A stretch of 64,000 nt of DNA, from positions 538,584 through 602,583 of the forward strand of contig CP051244.1 of assembly GCA_017795045.1 (NCBI GenBank). Direction: 5' to 3'. Shown here piece by piece: positions 7,420 to 16,119 of the stretch; position 1 is the stretch's first letter; each line of letters begins with the position of its first letter. Source of the stretch: Allomuricauda sp. (GTDB lineage Bacteria > Bacteroidota > Bacteroidia > Flavobacteriales > Flavobacteriaceae). Both the position numbers and the translations under genes were made by a program. The notes beneath the pieces were generated by a model that saw only the letters and a list, made by a program, of their open reading frames with translations, was not told the DNA's origin and did not search any database.

Positions 7420-7884
7420 TCAGCAATATTTAGGAGGAGGCGTAATCACATTTTGGCGCCAAAAAGAAGTTATGCCTTGGTACGCCCAATTTCTATCATT
7501 GACTTCCAACGTATATATTTCCGATGTAATACGGGTTTCTTCACTAAAATGTTTGTCCAATTTAAAGAGGACTTCATCTTTCGACTTTTGTTCATCTGGC
7601 TGATTGGCCTCCAATAAATCCTTTAAGGCCTCCAAAGCTTCGTGCGAGTGGCCTGCCATGGCTTCCAAGGACGAATAATCAATTGTTTGATGATTTGCAA
7701 AAAAGCTATGGTGTTCCTCATTCCCATGTTGATGGGTGCTGGCATCCAGTGCATGGGATACCTCGTGCAATACTTCAATTAAAAGTCCATTGAAAAGTCC
7801 CAACAAATAAAATAGGCATAGTGCAAGGCAGCTTGCTCGTGTGAGTCTCGATTTGGAATATGTCGGTATCGGTTTCAAAAGCAT
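7420..7884 (-). CDS. His-rich membrane-associated protein, unknown function
   Basis: 154 aa. One hydrophobic segment (about 18-38, LALCLFYLLGLFNGLLIEVL) acts as signal anchor, followed by a His-rich stretch (HEVSHALDASTHQHGNEEHH, about 40-59, plus H67, H80, H83). The C-terminus ends in PPPKYC after ITSFWRQN, a short tail seen in small proteins encoded beside Bacteroidota metal-handling receptors as I remember it; I cannot name a family. It precedes the TonB-dependent receptor by about 110 bp in the same orientation, so cotranscription is likely. A role in metal binding near the envelope is a reasonable guess only. Confidence 0.5.
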   Translation of the reverse strand: MLLKPIPTYSKSRLTRASCLALCLFYLLGLFNGLLIEVLHEVSHALDASTHQHGNEEHHSFFANHQTIDYSSLEAMAGHSHEALEALKDLLEANQPDEQKSKDEVLFKLDKHFSEETRITSEIYTLEVNDRNWAYQGITSFWRQNVITPPPKYC

Positions 7885-7992
7885 AACTTCCGGCGTTTCA
7901 AATCTACTTACGAAATCTTTACCAAGTCGGTTTTATTCCACTTTCTTTGTAACAATTGTGTCCTACATTTGTCTAACCATAAACACCATACC

Positions 7993-8505
7993 ATGGATAT
8001 TGTCTTATTGATTTTGGGATTTGTTCTGATGCTGGTTGGGATATTGGGCAGTTTTTTGCCTGTACTCCCCGGACCGCCCATAAGTTGGGTTGGACTATTG
8101 CTATTGTATCTGACCAAGGCAGTCCCCGATAATTGGTGGATTCTTGGAATTACTTTTGTCATAGCTATCACTATCACAGTTCTGGACTACGTGATTCCCG
8201 CCATGGGCACCAAAAAGTTCGGAGGAAGCAAGGCGGGCATGTGGGGTACCATCGTTGGGTTACTGGTGGCCATCTTTTTTCCAGTTTTTGGCCCATTCGG
8301 AATCATCATTTGGCCCTTTATTGGTGCTTTGGTGGGAGAATTATTGAACAAGGCCAATCAAAAAACCGCCCTGAAGGCGGCTTTTGGTTCATTTTTGGGT
8401 TTTTTAACAGGCACCTTCATGAAACTGGTGCTGACTGTTTTCTACGCTATATTTTACGTTTACATTGCCGTAAAATATGCGGGTGATATTTTCACTTTCA
8501 GTTAA
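7993..8505 (+). CDS. DUF456 domain-containing membrane protein
   Basis: About 170 aa, very hydrophobic, with the DUF456 pattern of two-fold repeated small-residue helices: 'ILGFVLMLVGILGSFLPVLPGPPISWVGLLLLY' near the N-terminus and 'KFGGSKAGMWGTIVGLLVA…FGPFGIIIWPFIGALVGELL' in the middle. The function of the family is unknown. I prefer ATG at 7993 (MDIVLLIL) to the TTG at 7969, because the extra eight residues (MSNHKHHT) are polar and unsupported. Its stop codon overlaps the stop of the convergent nitroreductase gene (8502-8505). Confidence 0.85.
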   Translation: MDIVLLILGFVLMLVGILGSFLPVLPGPPISWVGLLLLYLTKAVPDNWWILGITFVIAITITVLDYVIPAMGTKKFGGSKAGMWGTIVGLLVAIFFPVFGPFGIIIWPFIGALVGELLNKANQKTALKAAFGSFLGFLTGTFMKLVLTVFYAIFYVYIAVKYAGDIFTFS

Positions 8506-9056
8506 TCCAACCACTCCACTTTTTCTGTAATTGGAGTTCTATCGGAAGGTTCCACATCTCCTTCATAATGGCCCATATAGAAAAAACCAAAACATTGTTC
8601 TCCGTCATTCAAATTGAAGAATTCATCCATGTATTTAATAAGTCCGGGAGAAGACCAATAACAGCCGATACCCAGTTCCGTACAACATAGCCACATATTT
8701 TGGACGGCCATGGCCACGGAGGCGATTTCCTCCCATTCCGGGAGGCTCTCTTTTGGGTCCCTTTGCATACAAATGGCAATCACCGCTCCTGAGTTGGATG
8801 GATTGAATTGCAACTTTTTAATCTTTATTTGCTTTGGATTTGGGTCCGTTTCTTCATATTTATTGGAAAGAAAAATACCCAACTCTTGCTTCTTATCCCC
8901 TGTCAACACCTTGAAACGCCAAGGTTCGGTTTTTTTATGGGTAGGAGCCCAATTAGCGGCTTCCAAGATTTTTTCCAGGGTTACCTTGGCGATGGGCTTA
9001 TCAATATACTGGGCAGGAAAAATACTTCTCCGTTCTTTTATCAAGTCAAAAATCAT
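8502..9056 (-). CDS. Nitroreductase family protein
   Basis: 184 aa FMN-dependent nitroreductase fold: N-terminal 'IKERRSIFPAQYIDKPI' (phosphate-binding Arg-Arg-Ser), 'AANWAPTHKKTEPWRF' (flavin contact) and a C-terminal 'GIGCYWSSPG…CFGFFYMGHYEG'. It resembles the YdjA-like subgroup of minimal nitroreductases. Substrate unknown. It is convergent with the DUF456 gene, the two stop codons overlapping, and stands alone as a transcription unit. Confidence 0.85.
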   Translation of the reverse strand: MIFDLIKERRSIFPAQYIDKPIAKVTLEKILEAANWAPTHKKTEPWRFKVLTGDKKQELGIFLSNKYEETDPNPKQIKIKKLQFNPSNSGAVIAICMQRDPKESLPEWEEIASVAMAVQNMWLCCTELGIGCYWSSPGLIKYMDEFFNLNDGEQCFGFFYMGHYEGDVEPSDRTPITEKVEWLD

Positions 9057-9104
9057 AGCTATTCTTTAAGATGAAATCCAAAGGTACTTCCCAAAAGATT
9101 CCCA

Positions 9105-9992
9105 TCATAATTTCATGAGCAAATCCATACATTTTTGAAGCGCCGGATTTCTGTTGTCCGTTTTCCAGACCATGCTCAACACCGCGCGTTGTTTTATTTT
9201 CTTCATTTCTATGAACTTCACCTTCATCTGAAACCCATGTTGAAGGGTAGTCGGCACAATGGCAATCCCCAATTTATTTTCCACCAGTTTAAAAATGGTC
9301 TGTGCATGCACCGATTTGTGTGAAACATGGGGTACAAACCCGCTATCCTCACAAATACTCAGCACGGTATCGTAATACATTGGGCTGTAGTCTTGGGAAA
9401 AAAGGATAAAATCTTCATCCGCTACCTGATTGATATTCTTAAAATGCTTTGCCTCCAAAGGGTGTTCCTCGGGTAACACCAAGGAAAAGGTATCCTCAAA
9501 AACCGGTTTTACGTCCAGTCCCTTGGGTACGCGGGACAATCGAACAAAGCCCAAATCCAATCGATCGGTCAAAATCGCATTGATCTGCGCCCGGTTGGAC
9601 AGTTCTTCCAAAGTCGTGTGTACCGTGGGATATTTCTCCTTCAATCCCAATAATAAATTGGGGACCACATTTTGCATGGCAGAACCCAAAAAGCCAATGC
9701 GCACCTCTCCCAATTGTCCATCGCCAATAAGTTTTACATGCTTTTTGGTTTGGTCCAGATGGTTCAGGATAAACTCCACCTCTTTTTTTAAAAACTCTCC
9801 CGCGGGGGTCAGACTCACCTTCTTTTTATCTCTTACAAAAAGTTGTGTACCCAATATCTCTTCCATCTGTTTGATTTGCGTACTCAGACCTGGTTGGGAG
9901 ATAAACAACCGTTCCGCCGCTTTTCTGTAGTGGAGTTCTTCGGCCACAGCCAAAAAATAAATGAAATGTCGAAGCTCTATTTGATAATTCAT
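9105..9992 (-). CDS. LysR family transcriptional regulator, probable regulator of hut
   Basis: 295 aa: N-terminal winged helix (residues 1-65, 'LRHFIYFLAVAEELHYRKAAERLFISQPGLSTQIKQMEEILGTQLF' split around the recognition helix) and a periplasmic-binding-protein-like effector domain (about 90-295). It is transcribed away from hutH with 217 bp between the two starts, the classic LysR arrangement, and three inverted repeats lie in that gap (9993-10018, 10049-10066, 10172-10187). Regulation of the hut operon is therefore likely but not proven; the inducer would be expected to be a histidine catabolite such as urocanate. Confidence 0.87.
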   Translation of the reverse strand: MNYQIELRHFIYFLAVAEELHYRKAAERLFISQPGLSTQIKQMEEILGTQLFVRDKKKVSLTPAGEFLKKEVEFILNHLDQTKKHVKLIGDGQLGEVRIGFLGSAMQNVVPNLLLGLKEKYPTVHTTLEELSNRAQINAILTDRLDLGFVRLSRVPKGLDVKPVFEDTFSLVLPEEHPLEAKHFKNINQVADEDFILFSQDYSPMYYDTVLSICEDSGFVPHVSHKSVHAQTIFKLVENKLGIAIVPTTLQHGFQMKVKFIEMKKIKQRAVLSMVWKTDNRNPALQKCMDLLMKL

Positions 9993-10187
9993 ACTTATTG
10001 ATTATTACAAAAATAAGTATTGGTAATTATTAAACCTAATCTGTAAATTTGATTGACAGTAATCAACTTTCATACGCTGTCACTTCGAGCGCTGTCGAGA
10101 AGTAATTGAACTCACTGCTCTAAAATAAGGTCTCGACTGCGCTCGACCTGACACCTTTTTATCAATAGGATTGATTACGGATAATCA
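9993..10187. promoter_or_regulatory. LysR/hutH divergent control region with three dyads
   Basis: Three inverted repeats are visible: ACTTATT/AATAAGT (9993-9999, 10012-10018) directly at the LysR start, TTGATT-N6-AATCAA (10049-10066), and TGATTA-CGGA-TAATCA (10172-10187) 22 bp before hutH. LysR dimers usually bind a T-N11-A dyad plus a weaker site nearer the promoter. A dispersed repeat (10078-10154) has inserted between the second and third dyads. Confidence 0.45.
10078..10154. repeat. Dispersed TGTCA…TGACA repeat upstream of hutH
   Basis: Starts TGTCACTTCGAGC (10078) and ends GCTCGACCTGACA. Positions 10129-10154 are the exact 26-bp reverse complement of 16120-16145 on the far side of the hut operon. 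It belongs to the same family as 4830-4989, 13022-13109 and 16120-16700. Confidence 0.7.
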
Positions 10188-10209
10188 GTTAGTGAATTAA
10201 TTTAAAAGC

Positions 10210-11787
10210 ATGACGATAGACCGAACATTTCAATTTGGTGAGGACCACTTAACCGCAAGCATAGCTTTGGGTTTGGCCAAAGGTTCCATCAAAGGCATTT
10301 TCTCTGATGAATGCCTAAAAAATGTAAATACCAGTTACCAGCGGGTGCAGCGTATTGTGGAAAAGGGTGATACGGTATATGGCATCAACACGGGTTTTGG
10401 TCCTTTATGCAACACCAAGATATCCAAAGCCGACACTAAAATCCTTCAATCCAATATACTGCAAAGTCATAGTGTGGGTGTGGGCGAACCCATTTCCAAT
10501 GAATTGGCTAAAATCATGCTGATTCTTAAAATCCATGCTTTGGCCAAAGGCTATTCAGGCATTGCCGAAACCACCCTGCAACGCATGCTATGGCATTTGG
10601 AAAACGATGCCATTCCCGTAGTTCCATCTCAAGGTTCGGTTGGGGCTTCAGGGGATTTGGCTCCCCTCTCCCATCTGTTCCTCCCACTGATTGGTTTAGG
10701 TAAGGTGGAATACCAAGAAAAGACCATCCCAACCCAGGAACTTTTTAAGCAAACTGGATTACAACCATTGGAATTAGGCCCAAAAGAAGGACTTGCATTG
10801 ATCAATGGAACCCAATTTATTGCTGCCCATGGAGTGATGGTCGTTCACAAACTGCAACATTGTTTACGCCATGCCGATATTATCGGCGCTATGATGCTTG
10901 AGGGGCTACAAGGGTCCATGAAACCCTTCTTTGAGGAATTGCATCAACTGAGACCATTCAAGGGCAATCAACATGTGGCAGGTAGAATCAGAACATTGCT
11001 CCAAGGTTCAGAAATTTTGGAAGACCATATTGATTGCGAAAGGGTTCAAGATCCCTACTCCCTCCGCTGTATGCCCCAAGTGCATGGTGCTTCACGCAAT
11101 GCTTGGCTTCATTTGAAGGAATTGTTGGAAATCGAATTGAATTCGGTCACCGACAACCCCGTCATCATCAATGATGAACTGACCATCAGCGGTGGTAATT
11201 TCCACGGACAGCCTTTGGCCATGGCTTTAGATTATGCCGCTCTGGCCGCTTCGGAAATTGGAAATATTTCTGACCGACGCATCTATTTGGCTCTCGAAGG
11301 GAACAGTCCCGTAGTTCCCAAATTGTTGATGAACGATACGGGTATTAATTCAGGTTACATGATTTTGCAGTACACCACTGCGGCATTGGCCAGTGAGAAC
11401 AAAAGCTTGTGTTTCCCTGCCAGTGCGGATAGCATTCCCACCTCATTGGGGCAGGAAGACCATGTGAGCATGGGTTCCATCAGCGGAAGAAAAGCGCTCA
11501 ACATTATTGGCAATGTGGAGAAAATCCTTGCCATCGAATTACTGACCTCAGCTCAGGCATTCGAGTTCAGAAAACCTTTAAAATCGGGTATTGTGTTGGA
11601 TGAAATCCACACTTTCCTGAGAACCAAGGTTGCTTTTGCCAAGAACGACCGTGTCTTTGCGGATGACATTGAAAAAGGAATCGAAATCATTCAAAACCAC
11701 GAAATCATTGATTTGGTGGAATCGGTCATGAAAGAAAAAGAACTGACTTGGGATGCACCCCATCTCAATGAATTTGAAACATACTAG
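10210..11787 (+). CDS. hutH: Histidine ammonia-lyase HutH
   Basis: 525 aa. Converts L-histidine to trans-urocanate and ammonia, the first step of histidine degradation. The residues that form the MIO cofactor, A146-S147-G148, lie in GSVGASGDLAPL, and the active-site Tyr loop (VYGINTGFGPL, 57-67) is intact. Typical length for the family. It is the first gene of hutHIUG; hutI starts 1 bp after its stop codon. Confidence 0.96.
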   Translation: MTIDRTFQFGEDHLTASIALGLAKGSIKGIFSDECLKNVNTSYQRVQRIVEKGDTVYGINTGFGPLCNTKISKADTKILQSNILQSHSVGVGEPISNELAKIMLILKIHALAKGYSGIAETTLQRMLWHLENDAIPVVPSQGSVGASGDLAPLSHLFLPLIGLGKVEYQEKTIPTQELFKQTGLQPLELGPKEGLALINGTQFIAAHGVMVVHKLQHCLRHADIIGAMMLEGLQGSMKPFFEELHQLRPFKGNQHVAGRIRTLLQGSEILEDHIDCERVQDPYSLRCMPQVHGASRNAWLHLKELLEIELNSVTDNPVIINDELTISGGNFHGQPLAMALDYAALAASEIGNISDRRIYLALEGNSPVVPKLLMNDTGINSGYMILQYTTAALASENKSLCFPASADSIPTSLGQEDHVSMGSISGRKALNIIGNVEKILAIELLTSAQAFEFRKPLKSGIVLDEIHTFLRTKVAFAKNDRVFADDIEKGIEIIQNHEIIDLVESVMKEKELTWDAPHLNEFETY

Positions 11788-11788
11788 C

Positions 11789-13018
11789 ATGAACAAACCA
11801 CTCTTGATAGGACCCTTTGCCCAATTGCTACCCATGACGGGACTTCCTTTAAAGGGAGCGCTCAAAGATGAGCAACTACCCATCATTGAAAACGGAGGCA
11901 TTTTGGTGTCTGATGGAAAAATTCTCAAAGTCGGGGTTTTTGATGAATTAAAATCAACCGATGTCGACATTCACCATATTGAAGGAGACCATGTTTGTCT
12001 ACCCGGATTTGTGGACTCCCATACCCATATTTGTTTTGGAGGCAGTCGGGCCCGCGACTATGCTTACAGAAATGCTGGAAAAACCTATTTGGAAATTGCC
12101 AAAGCCGGTGGCGGCATCTGGGATACGGTGACCCAAACCCGAAAAGCATCACAGGCAGAGTTAGTGAAAAACATCATTTCCAGAAGTAAAAAGCACCTCA
12201 AAAATGGCGTCACCACCATCGAGGTAAAAAGTGGTTACGGGCTTTCGGTTAATGAAGAACTAAAAATGCTACGCGCCATCAAACAGGCGAATGAAACTTC
12301 AAATGCGACGTTAGTCCCTACCTGTTTAGCGGCCCATATGAAACCTAAAGATTGGCATCAAGAGAAGGATTATCTGGATGTAATTATAAACGAATTGTTT
12401 CCCATCATCAAAGCAGAAAACCTAGCCAATCGCGTGGATGCCTTTGTAGAGGAAAGCGCTTTTTCGCCAGAAGAAATCAAACCCTATTTTCAAAAAGCAA
12501 AGGAAATGGGATTCGATATCACTGTACATGCCGACCAATTTACCACAGGAGGCAGTCAAGTAGCCGTAGATTTTGATGCCGTGAGTGCCGACCATTTGGA
12601 AGCCAGCACCGAAAAGGAAATTCAATTGTTGGCCAAGAGTAATACCATTGCCACAGCTTTGCCGGGAGCATCTCTCGGTTTGGGATGCGCTTACACCCCT
12701 GCCCGCAAAATTTTGGATGCTGGCGGTGCTTTGTCCATTGCCAGTGACCACAATCCAGGATCAGCTCCCATGGGCGACCTGTTGACCCAAGCCAGTATTT
12801 TGGGAACTTTTGAGAAGCTATCTAACACCGAAGTACTTTCTGGAATCACCTTTAGAGCGGCCGCGGCATTACGAATGGCGGACCGAGGGAAACTCGAACC
12901 GGGTGCACAGGCCGATTTTGCGGTTTTCCCGACGAACAACTATCAAGAAATCACCTACCACCAAGGGCAATTAAAACCAAGTGCCGTATGGAAAAAAGGA
13001 ATTAACGTTTGCAAATAA
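11789..13018 (+). CDS. hutI: Imidazolonepropionase HutI
   Basis: About 409 aa from ATG 11789 (MNKPLLIGPF). The upstream ATG at 11753 would overlap hutH by 35 bp and adds nothing conserved. Amidohydrolase that opens the ring of 4-imidazolone-5-propionate to N-formimino-glutamate. Metal ligands H78 and H80 are in VDSHTHICFGG, with 'HADQFTTGG' and 'SDHNPGSAP' supplying the later His and Asp. It is third in the pathway and second in the operon. Confidence 0.95.
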   Translation: MNKPLLIGPFAQLLPMTGLPLKGALKDEQLPIIENGGILVSDGKILKVGVFDELKSTDVDIHHIEGDHVCLPGFVDSHTHICFGGSRARDYAYRNAGKTYLEIAKAGGGIWDTVTQTRKASQAELVKNIISRSKKHLKNGVTTIEVKSGYGLSVNEELKMLRAIKQANETSNATLVPTCLAAHMKPKDWHQEKDYLDVIINELFPIIKAENLANRVDAFVEESAFSPEEIKPYFQKAKEMGFDITVHADQFTTGGSQVAVDFDAVSADHLEASTEKEIQLLAKSNTIATALPGASLGLGCAYTPARKILDAGGALSIASDHNPGSAPMGDLLTQASILGTFEKLSNTEVLSGITFRAAAALRMADRGKLEPGAQADFAVFPTNNYQEITYHQGQLKPSAVWKKGINVCK

Positions 13019-13021
13019 CTT

Positions 13022-13109
13022 TGTCATTCCTCACGGTTGCTGAACGTAGTCGAAGCTAGATGCGGAATCCACTACCCTATTTTGGATTCCTGCTTTCGCG
13101 GGAATGACA
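13022..13109. repeat. Dispersed repeat between hutI and hutU
   Basis: An 88-bp element with perfect 9-bp inverted ends, TGTCATTCC (13022-13030) and GGAATGACA (13101-13109). It contains the inner sequence GATTCCTGCTTTCGCGGG typical of this repeat family. It lies wholly in the gap between the hutI stop and the hutU start and accounts for a spurious 30-codon 5' extension of the hutU frame. Confidence 0.7.
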
Positions 13110-13126
13110 AATCATTCTTTAAACCA

Positions 13127-15136
13127 ATGAAAAAAGATCATTTCAAATCACAAATTCTTCAAGGAATCCCTTCGGAATTACCTGTCACCAAAACCTATCC
13201 AAAAAATGGTAATCCAGCTCCAAAACGGAAAGACATTCTTTCCAAAGAAGAGAAAAAACTGGCCGTACAAAATGCGTTACGTTATTTTCCCGAGGCGTGG
13301 CACAAGGAACTCGCATCCGAATTTGCCGAAGAGTTAAAAACTTATGGTCGTATTTATATGCATCGGTTTAAGCCCAATTATGAAATGTATGCACGTCCCA
13401 TTTCGGAATATCCAGCAAAAACACATCAGGCGGCAGCCATAATGTTGATGATCCAGAACAATTTGGACCCTGCCGTGGCACAACATCCTCAGGAACTCAT
13501 CACTTATGGAGGAAATGGGGCAGTGTTCCAAAATTGGGCACAATATCTGCTCACAATGAAATATTTGGCCGAAATGACCGAGGAGCAGACCTTGCACATG
13601 TATTCGGGTCATCCGATGGGACTTTTTCCATCCTCCAAAGATGCGCCACGAGTGGTGGTCTCCAATGGCATGATGATCCCCAACTATTCCAAACCCGATG
13701 ATTGGGAGAAATACAACGCGCTTGGCGTCACCCAATACGGGCAAATGACGGCAGGCTCCTACATGTACATCGGGCCACAAGGTATTGTCCACGGAACAGC
13801 CATCACGGTCATGAATGCTTTTAGGAAAGTCTTGCAGAAAAATGAATCCCCCGAAGGCAAGATTTTCTTGACCGCTGGATTGGGTGGGATGAGTGGCGCT
13901 CAACCCAAGGCCGGAAACATCGCAGGGGGCATTACCATTTGCGCGGAAGTCAACCCCGAAGCGGCCAAAAAACGTCACGACCAAGGTTGGGTTGATGAGT
14001 TGTTGGTAGATTTAGATCTATTGGTGGTTCGCACAAAGGAAGCTGTAAAAAATAAAGAGGTGGTTTCCTTGGCCTACATCGGCAATGTGGTGGATATTTG
14101 GGAACGTTTTTATGAAGAGGACATTTTTGTGCACTTGGGATCCGACCAAACCTCCTTGCACAATCCTTGGGCAGGTGGTTATTATCCGGCTGGACTTTCT
14201 TTTGAAGCATCCAACACATTGATGGTGGAACATCCAGAAGCCTTTAAGGAAAAAGTACAAGAATCGTTGCGAAGACAAATCAATGCCATCAACAAACACA
14301 CCGCCAAAGGCACCTATTTTTTTGATTATGGCAATGCCTTTTTATTGGAAGTTTCCCGTGCAGGTGGTGATGTGATGGCCGAAAACAACATCGATTTTAG
14401 ATATCCATCTTATGTGCAGGATATTCTGGGGCCCATGTGTTTCGACTACGGATTTGGGCCATTCCGTTGGGTATGTACCTCGGGCAATCCAAAGGACCTC
14501 CAAAAAACGGATGCCATTGCCCTTGAGGTGATGCAAAAGATAAAATCCGAAGCTCCAGAAGAGATCCAACAACAAATGCAGGACAACATCAAATGGATTT
14601 CGGAAGCAGAACAGAACAAATTGGTAGTGGGTTCGCAAGCTCGGATTCTTTATGCCGATGCCGAGGGACGAAGCAAAATTGCCAATGCTTTTAACACGGC
14701 CATTGCCAAAGGAGAAATCAGTGCTCCAGTGGTATTGGGCAGGGACCATCACGATGTAAGCGGAACCGATTCTCCTTTTCGAGAGACCAGCAATATTTAC
14801 GATGGCAGCAAGTTTACCGCGGATATGGCTATCCAAAATGTGATTGGCGATAGTTTTAGGGGAGCCACTTGGGTTTCCATCCATAATGGCGGTGGTGTAG
14901 GTTGGGGCGAAGTGATCAATGGAGGATTTGGTATGGTACTGGATGGTTCCAAAGAAGCTTCGAACCGATTGAAGAAAATGCTGTTCTTTGATGTCAACAA
15001 TGGGATTTCCCGCAGAAGCTGGGCCAGAAACAAAGAAGCCCGCTTTGCCATTGAACGAGAAATGAAACGCACCCCCAATTTAAAGGTAACTTTGCCCTAT
15101 CTTGTAGAGACTGATATATTGGACGACCTTTTTTAA
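13127..15136 (+). CDS. hutU: Urocanate hydratase HutU
   Basis: 669 aa from ATG 13127 (MKKDHFKSQILQG); the frame extends back to 13037 but that part is repeat sequence. Adds water to urocanate to give 4-imidazolone-5-propionate using tightly bound NAD. The NAD-binding segment 'LTAGLGGMSGAQPKAGNIAGG' (in two parts around residue 245) and the C-terminal 'SIHNGGGVGWGEVINGGFGMV' are clear. It is longer than the ~555-aa proteobacterial enzyme; the longer form is common in Bacteroidota. Its stop codon is 1 bp from the hutG start. Confidence 0.95.
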   Translation: MKKDHFKSQILQGIPSELPVTKTYPKNGNPAPKRKDILSKEEKKLAVQNALRYFPEAWHKELASEFAEELKTYGRIYMHRFKPNYEMYARPISEYPAKTHQAAAIMLMIQNNLDPAVAQHPQELITYGGNGAVFQNWAQYLLTMKYLAEMTEEQTLHMYSGHPMGLFPSSKDAPRVVVSNGMMIPNYSKPDDWEKYNALGVTQYGQMTAGSYMYIGPQGIVHGTAITVMNAFRKVLQKNESPEGKIFLTAGLGGMSGAQPKAGNIAGGITICAEVNPEAAKKRHDQGWVDELLVDLDLLVVRTKEAVKNKEVVSLAYIGNVVDIWERFYEEDIFVHLGSDQTSLHNPWAGGYYPAGLSFEASNTLMVEHPEAFKEKVQESLRRQINAINKHTAKGTYFFDYGNAFLLEVSRAGGDVMAENNIDFRYPSYVQDILGPMCFDYGFGPFRWVCTSGNPKDLQKTDAIALEVMQKIKSEAPEEIQQQMQDNIKWISEAEQNKLVVGSQARILYADAEGRSKIANAFNTAIAKGEISAPVVLGRDHHDVSGTDSPFRETSNIYDGSKFTADMAIQNVIGDSFRGATWVSIHNGGGVGWGEVINGGFGMVLDGSKEASNRLKKMLFFDVNNGISRRSWARNKEARFAIEREMKRTPNLKVTLPYLVETDILDDLF

Positions 15137-15137
15137 T

Positions 15138-16112
15138 GTGATGAAACACTACACTCCCCCGAAAAAAGACCTTTGGACAGGAAGAATTTCCAACAAGTGG
15201 TTATACCTACATGAAAAAGTGCATTGTACGCCCTTGGAAAAACTCCCGGAAGCCCAGAAAAAATCGATTGCGCTTTTGGGCTATGCCTGTGATGAAGGAG
15301 TCCGTCGTAATCAAGGTAGGGTTGGCGCAGCGGATGGCCCGGACACCATTAAAAGTAGTTTTGGGAAAATGCCCAATCATCTGGCCAGTCATGTATTATT
15401 GCAGGATGTAGGCTCCATTACCTGCACCCATAGCGATATGGAGTCTGCCCAGGAACAACTTGCTGAAGCAGTTACTACTCTTTTGGAGAAAAAACAGTTT
15501 CCCATCGTTTTGGGAGGCGGACATGATATAGCTTACGGTCACTACAAGGGTATCAAAACCTATTTGGATAGCAAAAAAGAAGGGCAGACCATTGGCATCA
15601 TTAATTTTGATGCGCATTTTGATTTGCGAAAAAACACAGAACAGAACAATTCGGGCACCCCATTTTATCAAATCGCCAAGGACTGTGAAAAAGAGGGCAT
15701 CGATTTCAATTATCTCTGTTTGGGTATTCGAAAAGATGCAAATGACCGTATTCTATTTGAAACCGCCCGTGACCTTAAAGCCAATTATATTCTTATTGAC
15801 ACCTTCCAAATCCCATTTTTGGAGGAAATCACCACATGGATCAATGCCTTCGTCAAAAATGTGGACCACATTTATGTAACCATCGATTTGGACGGATTTT
15901 CATCGGCCTACGCGCCAGGGGTAAGTGCCGTTTCTCCCATGGGCTTTACTCCCCACATTGTTTTGGAATGTTTGAAAACGATCATAGGTTCTGGAAAGCT
16001 GATCAGCTTGGATATTGCCGAGATGAATCCCAAGTATGATATTTATGGACAGACGGCAAAATTGGCTGCTTCCTTGATGCATTATGTGGCGCATAGTGTT
16101 TCGGGCAGTTGA
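15138..16112 (+). CDS. hutG: Formimidoylglutamase HutG
   Basis: 324 aa (GTG at 15138 or ATG at 15141). Arginase/ureohydrolase fold; hydrolyses N-formimino-L-glutamate to glutamate and formamide. The binuclear Mn ligands are visible in GGGHD (about residue 125), NFDAHFD (about 156-162) and TIDLDGF (about 248-254). With this gene the operon needs no tetrahydrofolate transferase. The operon ends here and runs into the repeat block at 16120-16700. Confidence 0.93.
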   Translation: MMKHYTPPKKDLWTGRISNKWLYLHEKVHCTPLEKLPEAQKKSIALLGYACDEGVRRNQGRVGAADGPDTIKSSFGKMPNHLASHVLLQDVGSITCTHSDMESAQEQLAEAVTTLLEKKQFPIVLGGGHDIAYGHYKGIKTYLDSKKEGQTIGIINFDAHFDLRKNTEQNNSGTPFYQIAKDCEKEGIDFNYLCLGIRKDANDRILFETARDLKANYILIDTFQIPFLEEITTWINAFVKNVDHIYVTIDLDGFSSAYAPGVSAVSPMGFTPHIVLECLKTIIGSGKLISLDIAEMNPKYDIYGQTAKLAASLMHYVAHSVSGS

Positions 16113-16119
16113 TTGGTTT

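Noticed and set aside
13037..13126. 30-codon N-terminal extension of urocanate hydratase
   Set aside because: It is encoded by the dispersed repeat 13022-13109; the family N-terminus starts at the ATG at 13127.
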